Shown one piece after another: positions 8,451 to 16,673 of a DNA stretch of 64,000 nt; the first letter of the stretch is position 1, and every line of letters starts with the position of its first letter. This DNA comes from Chromatiales bacterium (GTDB lineage: Bacteria > Pseudomonadota > Gammaproteobacteria > SpSt-1174): the NCBI GenBank assembly GCA_014762505.1, contig JABURS010000030.1, positions 1 to 64,000 of the forward strand, given 5' to 3'. Below the pieces are notes generated by a model, which worked only from the letters and a program-made list of their open reading frames with translations, did no database searches and was not told where the DNA came from. The translations under genes were made by a program, and so were the position numbers.

Positions 8451-9049
8451 GAAGGCTTTTTTCCCTCCGGCCCCGGCTTCTCCTGTCCGCCGGCAGCGGT
8501 GGTCGCGGCGATGGGCGGCGGCGCCTCGATCGTGTCGGCCAGGATGTTGAGCATTTTGGACAGGCCTGCCGGCAGCTCGTCCTGCACGGCGTGCACGTGG
8601 ATGTCGATGGTGGTCTCGACCGAGTACCGGGAGTTCTTGGTGGATTCGGAGTCCTTCTTCGAGGACACCGAGGCCTCGAGGCTGGCCTTGAAGAAGAGGT
8701 AACGCGCGCTGCCGCTGACCTTGGCACTGGCACTCTTCGACTCGATGGTCTTGTCTTCCGATTCCGTGGTCGAGGTGATGTTGGCCTTGAAGTCGATCGT
8801 CATCTCGTCGATGCGGATGAACGGAATCGGGACGATGGTGAGCAGCGGTACGGTGATCTCGGTCTCGGTCCCGCCCTTCTTGGCGGTGAAGGTGATGTTC
8901 TGGACCTTTCCCTTCTCATCGAAGCCGATGGACTTGATGAAGTTGACCGAGGAAACGGCGGCCCGGGACTGCGCCTCGATGGCGGCATCCAGCGGTGCAC
9001 CGATGAGCGTTCCGAACGGGAGGGCTTGGAGTTCTCCTGCGACGGCCAT
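8447..9049 (-). CDS. DUF2589-type protein, paralogue 1
   Basis: This 200-residue protein is the first gene of the leftward operon and the clearest DUF2589-like member. It has LIGAPLDAAIEAQSRAA (about residues 15-31), NFIKSIGFDEKG, then LLTIVPIPFIRIDEMTIDF, and a beta-rich central region with many Ser, Lys and Thr residues. The tail after about residue 178 is Pro/Ala/Gly rich. AAGGAGAAAGAC precedes the ATG. No secretion signal is present. The function of the family is unknown. The regular beta pattern would fit a structural or assembly protein, but that is a guess. Confidence 0.8.
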   Translation of the reverse strand: MAVAGELQALPFGTLIGAPLDAAIEAQSRAAVSSVNFIKSIGFDEKGKVQNITFTAKKGGTETEITVPLLTIVPIPFIRIDEMTIDFKANITSTTESEDKTIESKSASAKVSGSARYLFFKASLEASVSSKKDSESTKNSRYSVETTIDIHVHAVQDELPAGLSKMLNILADTIEAPPPIAATTAAGGQEKPGPEGKKPS

Positions 9050-9234
9050 GTCTTTCTCCTTGGGGTTGTCGGGAACGGTCGTCGCTCAGTGCCCGGGGAT
9101 TTCCCGGCCGATGCTGGCGCGGGAGAGCCTGGATCGCGGCGCAACGGACAGTTCCCTTGGGGGAGCTTGCGCGGGCACGGCTCACGTCGCCTCCGTGCGT
9201 CCATGGAGGCCAATCGAGGCCGCCACGTTAGAAG

Positions 9235-9262
9235 CTATTAGCACCCTTTGATGTATTGTCAA
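9235..9262 (-). promoter_or_regulatory. Candidate sigma70 promoter for the DUF2589 operon
   Basis: On the minus strand a perfect -35 hexamer TTGACA (9262-9257) is followed after 16 bases by TAATAG (9240-9235), a weak -10. This would give a leader of about 180 bases before the ATG at 9049. The whole divergent gap 9050-9454 (405 bases) contains no gene I can support. It must hold the promoters of both arms. A small CTTTCC/GGAAAG inverted repeat lies near 9420, before the rightward gene. Confidence 0.35.
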
Positions 9263-9454
9263 TGAAACAGGCAGGTTGGCGGGGAAGGCGTTGAGGCTTG
9301 TCAGGGAAGCCGGATTGCTTCCAGGCTTGCTGTTGCGGATGTTTCACGGATGGGTATCTGCTTGTAGGATTTTTCTGATAGTGCGTAATCCGAATTGAAG
9401 TGACCTGCAATCGCGCTAAGCTTTCCGGAGGAAAGTTCACAGGGAAGTCGTGTC

Positions 9455-10756
9455 ATGAGTGATCTGTCTGTCAATACCGCGCCTGGCGGTGGTGAGTCAT
9501 CTGCCGTGGTGACTCCCGTGGCCGCGTCCGACACGCCTTGGTGTAATCGGCTGCACGCCTTTTTTAACCGGCTTCATGCCATTTTCTCGGTATGTTGCAA
9601 CCCATGCGGCGCAGTCTCCGGCACACACTCCCAAGATGCGAAGATGGTCTCCGCCCTGCGTCTGCTACGGACGGAGGTGCTCGATCTGATTTTTCTGCTG
9701 CGCCGTATCAAGAACGGACAGCTCAAATACAGCGAGGCCAGGCCGTACCTGAAAAAGACCTGCCAGGATATCGATGAGTGTGTTGCCACTATCGTGGACA
9801 TCGAGAAGGCGTCGGGTGTCAGTAGTGATGCGGTCCGACACATCCTCAACCTCTGGGAGCAGATGAGGATCAGCCGGATCTGGCCTGCAGATTCACCTGG
9901 GAAGCCGGCCAATACGGCATCCACAGGTGCTGGCGAAGAGGTGGCCGATACCTTGCAGGTGATCTCTCTGCTGGAGGAGCAGGCGCAGGGGCTGGTGCTG
10001 GAAGTCGGCTACCGGACGATCGTCGACCGGGTCAATGCCTGGCTGAAGCTGTCGCGGCCGGGTCACGTACTGCCGTTTCACATGGTCTTCGAGGATGAAC
10101 TCCTGAATGAGGCGGACCGTGTAAAGGTGTTGAACTACATCACCTGGAAGCAGGAGCAGATCCAGGGCGGTCTGGTCGATCCTTCGACCGGTCTGATCTA
10201 TCGCTATCCCGCGAACCCGTTTTCACGGGCGCTCCGTCATGTGTTCGTCATCCTCGTGTTGGTGTCGTTCACGGCCCTGTTCTGGAAGTGGGGGGCGGTA
10301 ATGGCCTGGCTGGAGGTGTCTACCCCGTTCCTGGCGAGTGCTGAAGCTGCCGCCGAGGCAGGGCGGGCGGCGAGCCCGGCCGGCATTCCGATCACGATAT
10401 GGCTCGCATTGCTGGCGGGTCTGCTGGCACACAAGCTGGTAGGAAGTGCAAAGCATCGCCAGGGGGTTTCGGTTGCGACGTTTCTCCCCGTGTCGGACTG
10501 GGGCTACTTTCTCTCGGCGCGCACGGCGCAGATCGTCGGCAGGGTTGCACTGGCCGTGTTCGTCACCGCATGGCTGTTGCTCATGGCAGAGGAACCGGGC
10601 GATGCCACCATCAATTACGCCTTCCTCGCCGGCTATGGGCTCGACAGCTTTGCCGGCCTGTTTGCCTCGAACCTGGAGCGGCAGGCGGGGGCGCAGGCCG
10701 AGGCGTTGCGTAGCCGCTATGGCCTGAACGAGGATGGCAAGGCGGCCCGCTCCTGA
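9455..10756 (+). CDS. Uncharacterised membrane protein, first gene of the rightward arm
   Basis: The 433-residue protein has a long cytoplasmic-looking N-terminal part (about 1-260) with helical segments and a Cys-rich patch (VCCNPCG near residue 50). Three or four membrane segments follow: around 262-282 (FVILVLVSFTALFW), 310-325 (ITIWLALLAGLLA), 360-378 (VALAVFVTAWLLLM), and possibly the AFLAGYGLDSFAGLF stretch. I know no family for it. It is divergent from the DUF2589 operon and 71 bases upstream of a lipoprotein gene. Membrane protein plus lipoprotein suggests an envelope complex. Confidence 0.75.
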   Translation: MSDLSVNTAPGGGESSAVVTPVAASDTPWCNRLHAFFNRLHAIFSVCCNPCGAVSGTHSQDAKMVSALRLLRTEVLDLIFLLRRIKNGQLKYSEARPYLKKTCQDIDECVATIVDIEKASGVSSDAVRHILNLWEQMRISRIWPADSPGKPANTASTGAGEEVADTLQVISLLEEQAQGLVLEVGYRTIVDRVNAWLKLSRPGHVLPFHMVFEDELLNEADRVKVLNYITWKQEQIQGGLVDPSTGLIYRYPANPFSRALRHVFVILVLVSFTALFWKWGAVMAWLEVSTPFLASAEAAAEAGRAASPAGIPITIWLALLAGLLAHKLVGSAKHRQGVSVATFLPVSDWGYFLSARTAQIVGRVALAVFVTAWLLLMAEEPGDATINYAFLAGYGLDSFAGLFASNLERQAGAQAEALRSRYGLNEDGKAARS

Positions 10757-10827
10757 GCGTGTGCAGCGGCGTATGGCTGTGTGATGCGCCGCTGCACCTG
10801 TCTTCGATCCATGACCATGGAGGTGTC

Positions 10828-11388
10828 ATGAAACAGTGGTGTTTGGTCCTGATGCTTTCCTCGGCCCTGCCGATGAGTGGTTGTGCAATGTTCACCTCGC
10901 CGGCCAGGCAGCACGCACTGGAACCGGATACGACCTACTGGTTCGATTACACGGCCGACCGGCGCGGTGCACTGATGGTGCGGCGTGGTTCCGATATGGT
11001 CTATTGCGCCGAGCCTTCTCCCGATGTGGCCCTGGACCTGGTCTCCAGCATGAACCTGGAAGCGGACCTGCCGCAGGATGCCGCGTCCGCGAAGATCGCC
11101 TCCGAAACGCGCCAGGAGGTCGTGCAGCTCGCGAAGCGCTCGCAGATGCTGCTGTTCCTGCGTGAGTCGCTTTACCGGTTATGCGAGCTGTCCATCAACC
11201 AGGACCTGTCACCGGAGGAGGTGGTCCGTCAGTACGAGATGGTGATCAAGACCGCCCATGAGCTGGCGATGGTCGAGATGAAGGAAGCGGAACAGGGTGT
11301 GCTCAAGGCGCAAGCGGAACTGATTCAGATCAAGAGGGAAGTCACAGACATCCTCGATGAGGGTGAAGGCGCGGGGAGTCCGCCATGA
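10828..11388 (+). CDS. Putative lipoprotein of the DUF2589 locus
   Basis: The start at 10828 is set by GGAGGTGTC directly upstream; an earlier in-frame start has no such site and would bury the signal peptide. The N-terminus MKQWCLVLMLSSALPMSGC is a textbook lipoprotein signal with a lipobox (MSGC). The mature part begins with an FDYTADRRGALMV segment. It ends in a long, strongly helical region (about 125-180: MKEAEQGVLKAQAELIQIK), a likely coiled coil. It is co-transcribed with the upstream membrane protein and overlaps the next gene by four bases. Confidence 0.78.
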   Translation: MKQWCLVLMLSSALPMSGCAMFTSPARQHALEPDTTYWFDYTADRRGALMVRRGSDMVYCAEPSPDVALDLVSSMNLEADLPQDAASAKIASETRQEVVQLAKRSQMLLFLRESLYRLCELSINQDLSPEEVVRQYEMVIKTAHELAMVEMKEAEQGVLKAQAELIQIKREVTDILDEGEGAGSPP

Positions 11389-11579
11389 GTAAATTCCAGC
11401 AGAAGATCAGACGGCTTGTCGAGGAGAAACGGGAGTTCAGGACCGTGATCGGCGGAGTGCAGCATCGTGTAATTGCCGTGCGTCTCGATGATGATCACGT
11501 CGTCCTGGAAGACCAGGATCACCCGCACCGATACGATATGCATTTTTCTCAGGTCGTCATCCTCTCTTCTACACCCTGA
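11385..11579 (+). CDS. Small uncharacterised protein (64 residues)
   Basis: The ATG overlaps the stop of the lipoprotein gene (ATGA), so translation is coupled and the gene is probably real. The product is a small charged protein. A basic N-terminal helix (MSKFQQKIRRLVEEKREF) is followed by a beta-type half reading HRVIAVRLDDDHVVLEDQ, reminiscent of small Sm-like or SH3-like barrels, though I cannot assign a family. It has no signal peptide, so it should remain in the cytoplasm. Confidence 0.65.
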   Translation: MSKFQQKIRRLVEEKREFRTVIGGVQHRVIAVRLDDDHVVLEDQDHPHRYDMHFSQVVILSSTP

Positions 11580-11588
11580 CCAGGGTGT
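11571..11588 (+). terminator. Inverted repeat at the end of the rightward arm
   Basis: ACACCCTG and CAGGGTGT form an inverted repeat overlapping the last stop codon of the operon. No proper T-run follows (TATCTTG), so it is at best a weak terminator. Confidence 0.3.
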
Positions 11589-11744
11589 TATCTTGCCTGC
11601 GACAAGTGGGGCGTAGTGGGGTTATACGGCGGAGATGCGTAGACGCCAGAAGCATCGTACAGGGGGGCTGGGATGACCAGGTTCCAGAGAGTGCCGGATC
11701 AGTTTTTCGTCAGCAAAAGAAGTTCTGTGCGCTGATCGGCGAGC

Positions 11745-12665
11745 CTATTTCTCCGGCAGGGGAATGAACTCCGCCTCGTCGCCCGGCACCTTCGGGAAGC
11801 GCCCTTCGCGCCAGTCCGTCTTCGCCTGTTCGATACGCTCCCGGCGACTGGAGACGAAGTTCCACCAGATGTGGCGGTGCGAGAGGCGTTCGCCACCGAT
11901 GATGACGAAGCGGGTCGGTGCGGTGGCCGTGACCTCGATGTCCTCGGCGGGGCTGAACACGGCCATGGTGCGGGCCGCGATACGGCTTTCCATGGCCTGG
12001 AGTTCGCCGTCCACCACGTAGAGGGCGCGCTCCTCGATGCCGTCGGGCAGGCGCAGGCGCTGGCCGGGTTCGAGCCTTGCTTCCACGTACAGTGTCTCGG
12101 CCAGCGTCTTCACGGGCGAGCGGACGCCATAGGCCTCGCCGATCAGCACGCGGACGGCTGCACCGTCGATGTCTGCGGCGGGGATCTCTGCGGCATCGTA
12201 GTGGTGAAACGCCGGCTCCATCTCCTCGTCCGCCTCGGGCAGGGCTAGCCAGAGCTGCAGGCCTTCCAGCGCGTTGCCGGCGGCCTTGATCTCCTCGCGC
12301 TGACGCTCCGAATGCACGATCCCGCGGCCGGCGATCATCAGGTTGATCTCGCCGGGTCTTACCGCCAGCTCGTTGCCCAGCGAGTCGCGATGCAGCATCT
12401 CGCCGCGGAACAGGTAGGTGACGGTGGCGAGGTTGATGTGCGGATGGGGGCGCACGTCGATGCCCTGGCCGGGCGGGAAGTCCGCCGGGCCCATGTGGTC
12501 GAAGAAGATCCAGGGGCCGATCATGCGCCGCTCGGCCGAGGGCAGGGCGCGACGTACCACGAAGCCACCGAGGTCGTGGGGCCTGGGTGTGATGATCAGC
12601 TCGATGGCCGTGCAGGCGCCGGCCTGGCATTCCGGGGGCAGCTGCTGGAGGGTTTCGATGCTCAT
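11745..12665 (-). CDS. Pirin family protein (second copy)
   Basis: This 306-residue pirin has HPHINLATVTYLF and GEMLHRDSLG in the first cupin, followed by GRGIVHSERQRE. The second His block and the Glu region therefore differ somewhat from the copy at 3471-4340. A second cupin covers about 185-265. The start at 12665 is preferred over one at 12716 because it matches pirin N-termini and has a GAGG upstream. The protein is only distantly related to the other pirin here, so it is not a recent duplication. It lies downstream of the flavoprotein gene, separated by 148 bases. Confidence 0.85.
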   Translation of the reverse strand: MSIETLQQLPPECQAGACTAIELIITPRPHDLGGFVVRRALPSAERRMIGPWIFFDHMGPADFPPGQGIDVRPHPHINLATVTYLFRGEMLHRDSLGNELAVRPGEINLMIAGRGIVHSERQREEIKAAGNALEGLQLWLALPEADEEMEPAFHHYDAAEIPAADIDGAAVRVLIGEAYGVRSPVKTLAETLYVEARLEPGQRLRLPDGIEERALYVVDGELQAMESRIAARTMAVFSPAEDIEVTATAPTRFVIIGGERLSHRHIWWNFVSSRRERIEQAKTDWREGRFPKVPGDEAEFIPLPEK

Positions 12666-12813
12666 GGGGCCTCGTTGTCCTGGCGTCCCGGTTTTTGCTG
12701 GTTCGCATTGCAGCACGGGACTGATTGGTTGGGTTCACAACAAACCGGGTCAGGGAGAAAATATCATTAATTTCAGTGGAGGTGGTTGGCTGGCCCGTTT
12801 TTCTCTGCGCGAC

Positions 12814-14193
12814 TCACTCCAGCGGTCGGAGCGACTGCAGCATCGTGGGGAGTAATTCAGACACGGTCGGGTGGATGTGCACGGCACGGCTGATGACGGT
12901 GTAGGGTCTCCCGGCATACATCACGTCGAGAAGCACGTGCACGACCTCGTCGCCGTGCAGGCCGAGCAGGGTGGCACCGAGGATCTCCCCGCTGTCGGCA
13001 TCGACGAGCACTTTCATGAAGCCGCGCGTCTCGCCCTGCTCGCGGGCGCGCGCGACGGCGGACATCTCGAGCCTGCCCACCAGCACGTTGCGCCCTGAGT
13101 CGCGCGCCTCGCGTTCGGTCATGCCGGCACGGCCGAGTGGCGGGTCGGTGTAGAGGGCGTAGCAGGGGATGCGGTCGCTCACCCGGCGCGGGTCATCGTC
13201 GAACAGGTTGGCGACCACGATCTCGTAGTCGTTGTAGCTGGTGTGGGTGAAGGCCCCCTGGCCGTTGACCTCGCCGAGCGCCCACACGCCTTCGATGTTG
13301 GTACGCAGGGCGTCGTCGACGCGTATGTGCCCCCGCTCGTCGGTCTCGATCCCGGCGTTCTCAAGGCCGAGGTCGTCGGTGTTGGGCACGCGACCAACCG
13401 CCAGCAGCAGGTGGCTGCCCTCGATGGGTGTTGCGTCGTGCCCGCACTCGATGTTCACGCGCACGCCCTCCGGCCCGCGTTCGACGCTCAGGCACTCGGC
13501 CTCCAGCCGCACTGTAATGCCCTCGTCTTCGAGGAACTTGCGCACGGTGTCGGATACCTCTTGGTCCTCATGCCCTATAAGCCGGTCCTTCATCTCGACC
13601 ACGGTCACCCGGGCGCCGAACCGGCGGTACATCTGCGCGAACTCGAGGCCGATGTAACTTCCGCCGATGATGACCAGGTGCCCCGGGATGAAGTCGAGGT
13701 CCATGATGCTGGAGCTGGTGAGGTAGCCGACCTCGTCGAGGCCCGGCAGATCGGGTACCCGTGCGCGGGCGCCGACGTTGATGAAGATGCGTTCGGCCGT
13801 GAGTGTCCTGCCGTTAACGGACAGCGAGTGCGCATCCTCGAAGCAGGCGTGGCCGCGGATCAGCGTGACGTTCTCCATGCCTTCCACCCACCGGGTCACG
13901 CCCTGGTTGGCGGCGGCGACGATCTCGTCCTTGCGTGCCTTGACCCGTGCCATGTCCACGTTCACGGGCGCGTCGATCTTCACGCCGTAGTCCTCGGCGC
14001 GCCGCGCGAGATGTGCGACCCGTGCGCTCGCCACCAGCGTCTTGGTCGGGGTGCAGCCGGTGTTCACGCAGGTGCCGCCCATCAGGTGCCGCTCGACGAT
14101 GGCGGTCTTGAGGCCCTCCTTGCCGAGCCGTTCGGCCAGCGGCGGACCGGCCTGGCCGGCCCCGATGACGATGGCGTCGTAGTGTTCGGTCAT
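12814..14193 (-). CDS. FAD/NAD(P)-dependent disulfide oxidoreductase (RclA / mercuric reductase-like)
   Basis: The 459-residue protein is a class I flavoprotein disulfide reductase. It has an N-terminal GxGxxG (VIGAGQAGPPLAERL) and the redox pair Cys42/Cys47 in GGTCVNTGCTPTK. An NAD(P)-binding GGSYIGLE motif, an FAD site around VWALGEVNGQG, and a C-terminal dimerisation domain with AVHIHPTVSE follow. It lacks the N-terminal heavy-metal domain and the C-terminal vicinal Cys pair of true mercuric reductases, so Hg(II) reduction is unlikely. RclA-like protection against reactive oxidants or metal stress is more plausible. The start at 14193 is favoured by GGGAGGG upstream. It lies next to, but not within, the selenoneine genes. 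Confidence 0.85.
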   Translation of the reverse strand: MTEHYDAIVIGAGQAGPPLAERLGKEGLKTAIVERHLMGGTCVNTGCTPTKTLVASARVAHLARRAEDYGVKIDAPVNVDMARVKARKDEIVAAANQGVTRWVEGMENVTLIRGHACFEDAHSLSVNGRTLTAERIFINVGARARVPDLPGLDEVGYLTSSSIMDLDFIPGHLVIIGGSYIGLEFAQMYRRFGARVTVVEMKDRLIGHEDQEVSDTVRKFLEDEGITVRLEAECLSVERGPEGVRVNIECGHDATPIEGSHLLLAVGRVPNTDDLGLENAGIETDERGHIRVDDALRTNIEGVWALGEVNGQGAFTHTSYNDYEIVVANLFDDDPRRVSDRIPCYALYTDPPLGRAGMTEREARDSGRNVLVGRLEMSAVARAREQGETRGFMKVLVDADSGEILGATLLGLHGDEVVHVLLDVMYAGRPYTVISRAVHIHPTVSELLPTMLQSLRPLE

Positions 14194-14292
14194 GGCTTGC
14201 ACCCTCCCTGAAGCCCGCGCGGGCCGCGCACTCCGCTGTCGTGAACGAATGGCCCCGGGCCGGAATGCCGGTCGCGGCGCTGCCGTCATGGT

Positions 14293-15258
14293 CTAGATCG
14301 ACCCGGATGCCTCTATATCTTCTAGCAGTTTTTGCCAGCCGGCCTGTTCGCGCTCGGGCATGAACAGGCCCCGGCGTGCGGCGCAGGCGGCCTCGAGGTC
14401 GGTATAGAACGTCGGGTCCGACTCGGCCCGCAGGAGCAGGTCGCGCAGGGCATCGGCATTCTTCACCGGATAGTAGCCGGGGTAGTCGTCACCGAGTAGC
14501 CCCACCGAGCCGTCGATGTCGGAGGCGATCACCGGCAGGCCGGCCATCACCGCCTCGGAGATCACGTTCGCGCCGCCCTCCATGATCGAGGGCAGGACCA
14601 GCAGGTGCGAGCGCGCATACACCCGCCGCAGTTCCGCGTGCGGGATCTCGCCATGCCAGCGGTAGCGCGGGTTGCGCTGCATCTCCTCGCGCGCGGCCGC
14701 AGCCCAGTCCGGGGTGTGTGCCCCGCCGTAGGCATCCACCCGGATGCGGCTGTCCGGCGGCAGGTCGCGCACGGCCAGTGCCGGGCGCAGCGGGTCCTTC
14801 TCCTCGCGCAGGTGGCCGGCGAAGCAGACACGGAAGCTGCGCCGGGCGGGCTGTCGGTGCAGGAGCGGACGGGCCGACTGCACGATGATGCGCAGCTTGT
14901 CGCGCAGGTGATTGGGCAGCACGTTGCCCACCAGCGCATGCAGCCCGACGATGTGGTCGGCGGCCTCGAGCGAGGCGAGCGTGGGCTCGGGGTGGCTGTG
15001 GATGAAGCGGTAGGCATCGGTGCCGGTGAGCACCACCACCAGGGGGCGGTCCGGGTAGGTGGCGGCAAAGCGGGCGATGGCCTCGGCGCTGCGCCAGGCA
15101 TGCAGCCCCACCATCAGGTCGGCCGGCTCGCCCTGGTAGTCGGTGGACACGTGCACCCGGTGGCCGAGCCGGCGCAGGATCGCCGCCCAGCGGTTGGCCG
15201 TGGCCCGGTTGCCGGCGCGCGAACCGCGCGGTGCAGGGGTGATCAGGCGGATGTGCAT
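14293..15258 (-). CDS. senB: Selenosugar synthase SenB (GT4-type glycosyltransferase)
   Basis: This 321-residue protein has a GT-B glycosyltransferase layout. The N-terminal domain starts MHIRLITPAPRGSRAGNRAT. The C-terminal domain carries SIMEGGANVISEAVMAG, the family's sugar-nucleotide binding Glu region. This combination, immediately beside an EgtB-like gene and a selD gene, identifies SenB. SenB couples a UDP-sugar (UDP-GlcNAc in studied cases) to selenophosphate to make a selenosugar, the selenium donor for selenoneine. It is cytosolic. It is divergent from senA, with about 50-60 bases between the starts, so one compact promoter region probably serves both. It ends in TAG. Confidence 0.85.
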   Translation of the reverse strand: MHIRLITPAPRGSRAGNRATANRWAAILRRLGHRVHVSTDYQGEPADLMVGLHAWRSAEAIARFAATYPDRPLVVVLTGTDAYRFIHSHPEPTLASLEAADHIVGLHALVGNVLPNHLRDKLRIIVQSARPLLHRQPARRSFRVCFAGHLREEKDPLRPALAVRDLPPDSRIRVDAYGGAHTPDWAAAAREEMQRNPRYRWHGEIPHAELRRVYARSHLLVLPSIMEGGANVISEAVMAGLPVIASDIDGSVGLLGDDYPGYYPVKNADALRDLLLRAESDPTFYTDLEAACAARRGLFMPEREQAGWQKLLEDIEASGSI

Positions 15259-15320
15259 GTGACTTTCCGGCGCATCCTTGCGACCATAGCATGCGAACCT
15301 GATCGATGGGATATCGTGGC

Positions 15321-16601
15321 ATGTCGCAACCGCTGATCGACTGGATGGAAGACGCCCGCCGGCGCACGCTCGCGCTGATCGAGGGGCTGGACAGCGGGCA
15401 GCTGATGGGGCCGAAGCTGCCCATCGTGAACCCCCTGCGCTGGGAGATCGGGCACGCCGCCTACTTCTACGAGTACTGGATCCTGCGCCAGCACCTGGGC
15501 GAGCCCCCCGTGCTCCCGTCGGTGGACCGTCTCTATGACTCCATCACCATCGCCCACGACGACCGCTGGGACCTCCCCTTGCCGAGCCTCGAAGACACCC
15601 TGGCCTACATGCGCGCGGTGCACGACCGGGTGCGCCGCCACGTGGAGCAGGACGGGCCCGACCCGCAGCGGGATTACCTGCTCGAGTACGCGATCTATCA
15701 CGAGGACATGCACGGCGAGGCCTTCACCTACACGCGCCAGACCCTGGAATACCCCGCGCCGGCCATCGGCGCCGTGCCCGCGGACCTGATGCAGGGCCGG
15801 CTGGAAGGCGATGCGCAGATCCCTGGCGGCCGCTTCATGCTGGGCGCCACGCCGCAGGACGGTTTCGTCTTCGACAACGAGAAGTGGGCGCACCCGGTGG
15901 AGGTGCAGCCCTTCGCCATCGCCCGCGCCGCGGTGAGCAACGCCGAGTACGCGGCCTTCGTCGAGGCCGGCGGTTACACGGACCCGCAGTACTGGGACGA
16001 GGACGGCCTGGCCTGGCGGCGCGAGTCCGGCCTCGAACACCCGCGCTACTGGCGGCGCGCCGGCGGGGGCTGGGAGATGCGGCGCTTCGACCGCTGGGAG
16101 CCGCTGCCGCCGGATGCGGCGGTGATCCACGTCTGCTGGCACGAGGCGCGCGCCTACTGCCGCTGGGCCGGGCGGCGCCTGCCCACCGAGCTGGAGTGGG
16201 AGGTGGCGGCCGCCGGCCAGCCGGGTGCCGACGGTGGCCTGTCCGCCGAGAAGCGCCACTACCCCTGGGGCGACGCTGCGCCCGCACCGCAGCTCGCCAA
16301 CCTCGATGGCCGCGCGCTGGGCACCATCGCGGTGGGCGCGCTGCCGGCGGGCGACAGCGCCTTCGGCTGCCGGCAGATGATCGGCAACGCTTGGGAGTGG
16401 ACCGAGGATACTTTCGAGCCCTACCCGGGCTTTACACCCGACATGTACGCGGACTACTCCCAGCCGCTGTTCGGCAACACCAAGGTGCTGCGCGGCGGGG
16501 CCTGGACCACCCGCGGGCGCATGATCCGCAACACCTGGCGCACCTACTACGGACCGGAGCGCAACGACGTGTTCGCCGGTTTCCGCACCTGCGCACTCTG
16601 A
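15321..16601 (+). CDS. senA: Selenoneine synthase SenA (EgtB-like non-heme iron enzyme)
   Basis: The protein has the EgtB architecture. An N-terminal DinB-like domain carries the iron-binding histidines (in WEIGHAAYF, about residue 45, and the HEDMH pair, about 127 and 131). A C-terminal FGE/sulfatase-modifying-type domain includes CRQMIGNAWEWTED and ends RNDVFAGFRTC. EgtB makes the C-S bond of ergothioneine; its SenA relatives use a selenosugar to form the C-Se bond on hercynine. The flanking senB and selD genes favour SenA over EgtB. Start: ATG at 15321 follows GGGATATCGTGGC; an in-frame ATG at 15306 adds five residues and has no visible site. Confidence 0.82.
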   Translation: MSQPLIDWMEDARRRTLALIEGLDSGQLMGPKLPIVNPLRWEIGHAAYFYEYWILRQHLGEPPVLPSVDRLYDSITIAHDDRWDLPLPSLEDTLAYMRAVHDRVRRHVEQDGPDPQRDYLLEYAIYHEDMHGEAFTYTRQTLEYPAPAIGAVPADLMQGRLEGDAQIPGGRFMLGATPQDGFVFDNEKWAHPVEVQPFAIARAAVSNAEYAAFVEAGGYTDPQYWDEDGLAWRRESGLEHPRYWRRAGGGWEMRRFDRWEPLPPDAAVIHVCWHEARAYCRWAGRRLPTELEWEVAAAGQPGADGGLSAEKRHYPWGDAAPAPQLANLDGRALGTIAVGALPAGDSAFGCRQMIGNAWEWTEDTFEPYPGFTPDMYADYSQPLFGNTKVLRGGAWTTRGRMIRNTWRTYYGPERNDVFAGFRTCAL

Positions 16602-16673
16602 GTACCCGGAGGATTGGATGACGATGCCAGGCCGCGAGGCGATGCGCTGCACACCAGCCAGGGAGGGGCGGGC

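Noticed and set aside
12814-14193. True mercuric reductase MerA
   Set aside because: The active-site Cys pair fits, but the N-terminal metal-binding domain and the C-terminal Cys pair needed for Hg(II) are absent, and no other mer genes adjoin.
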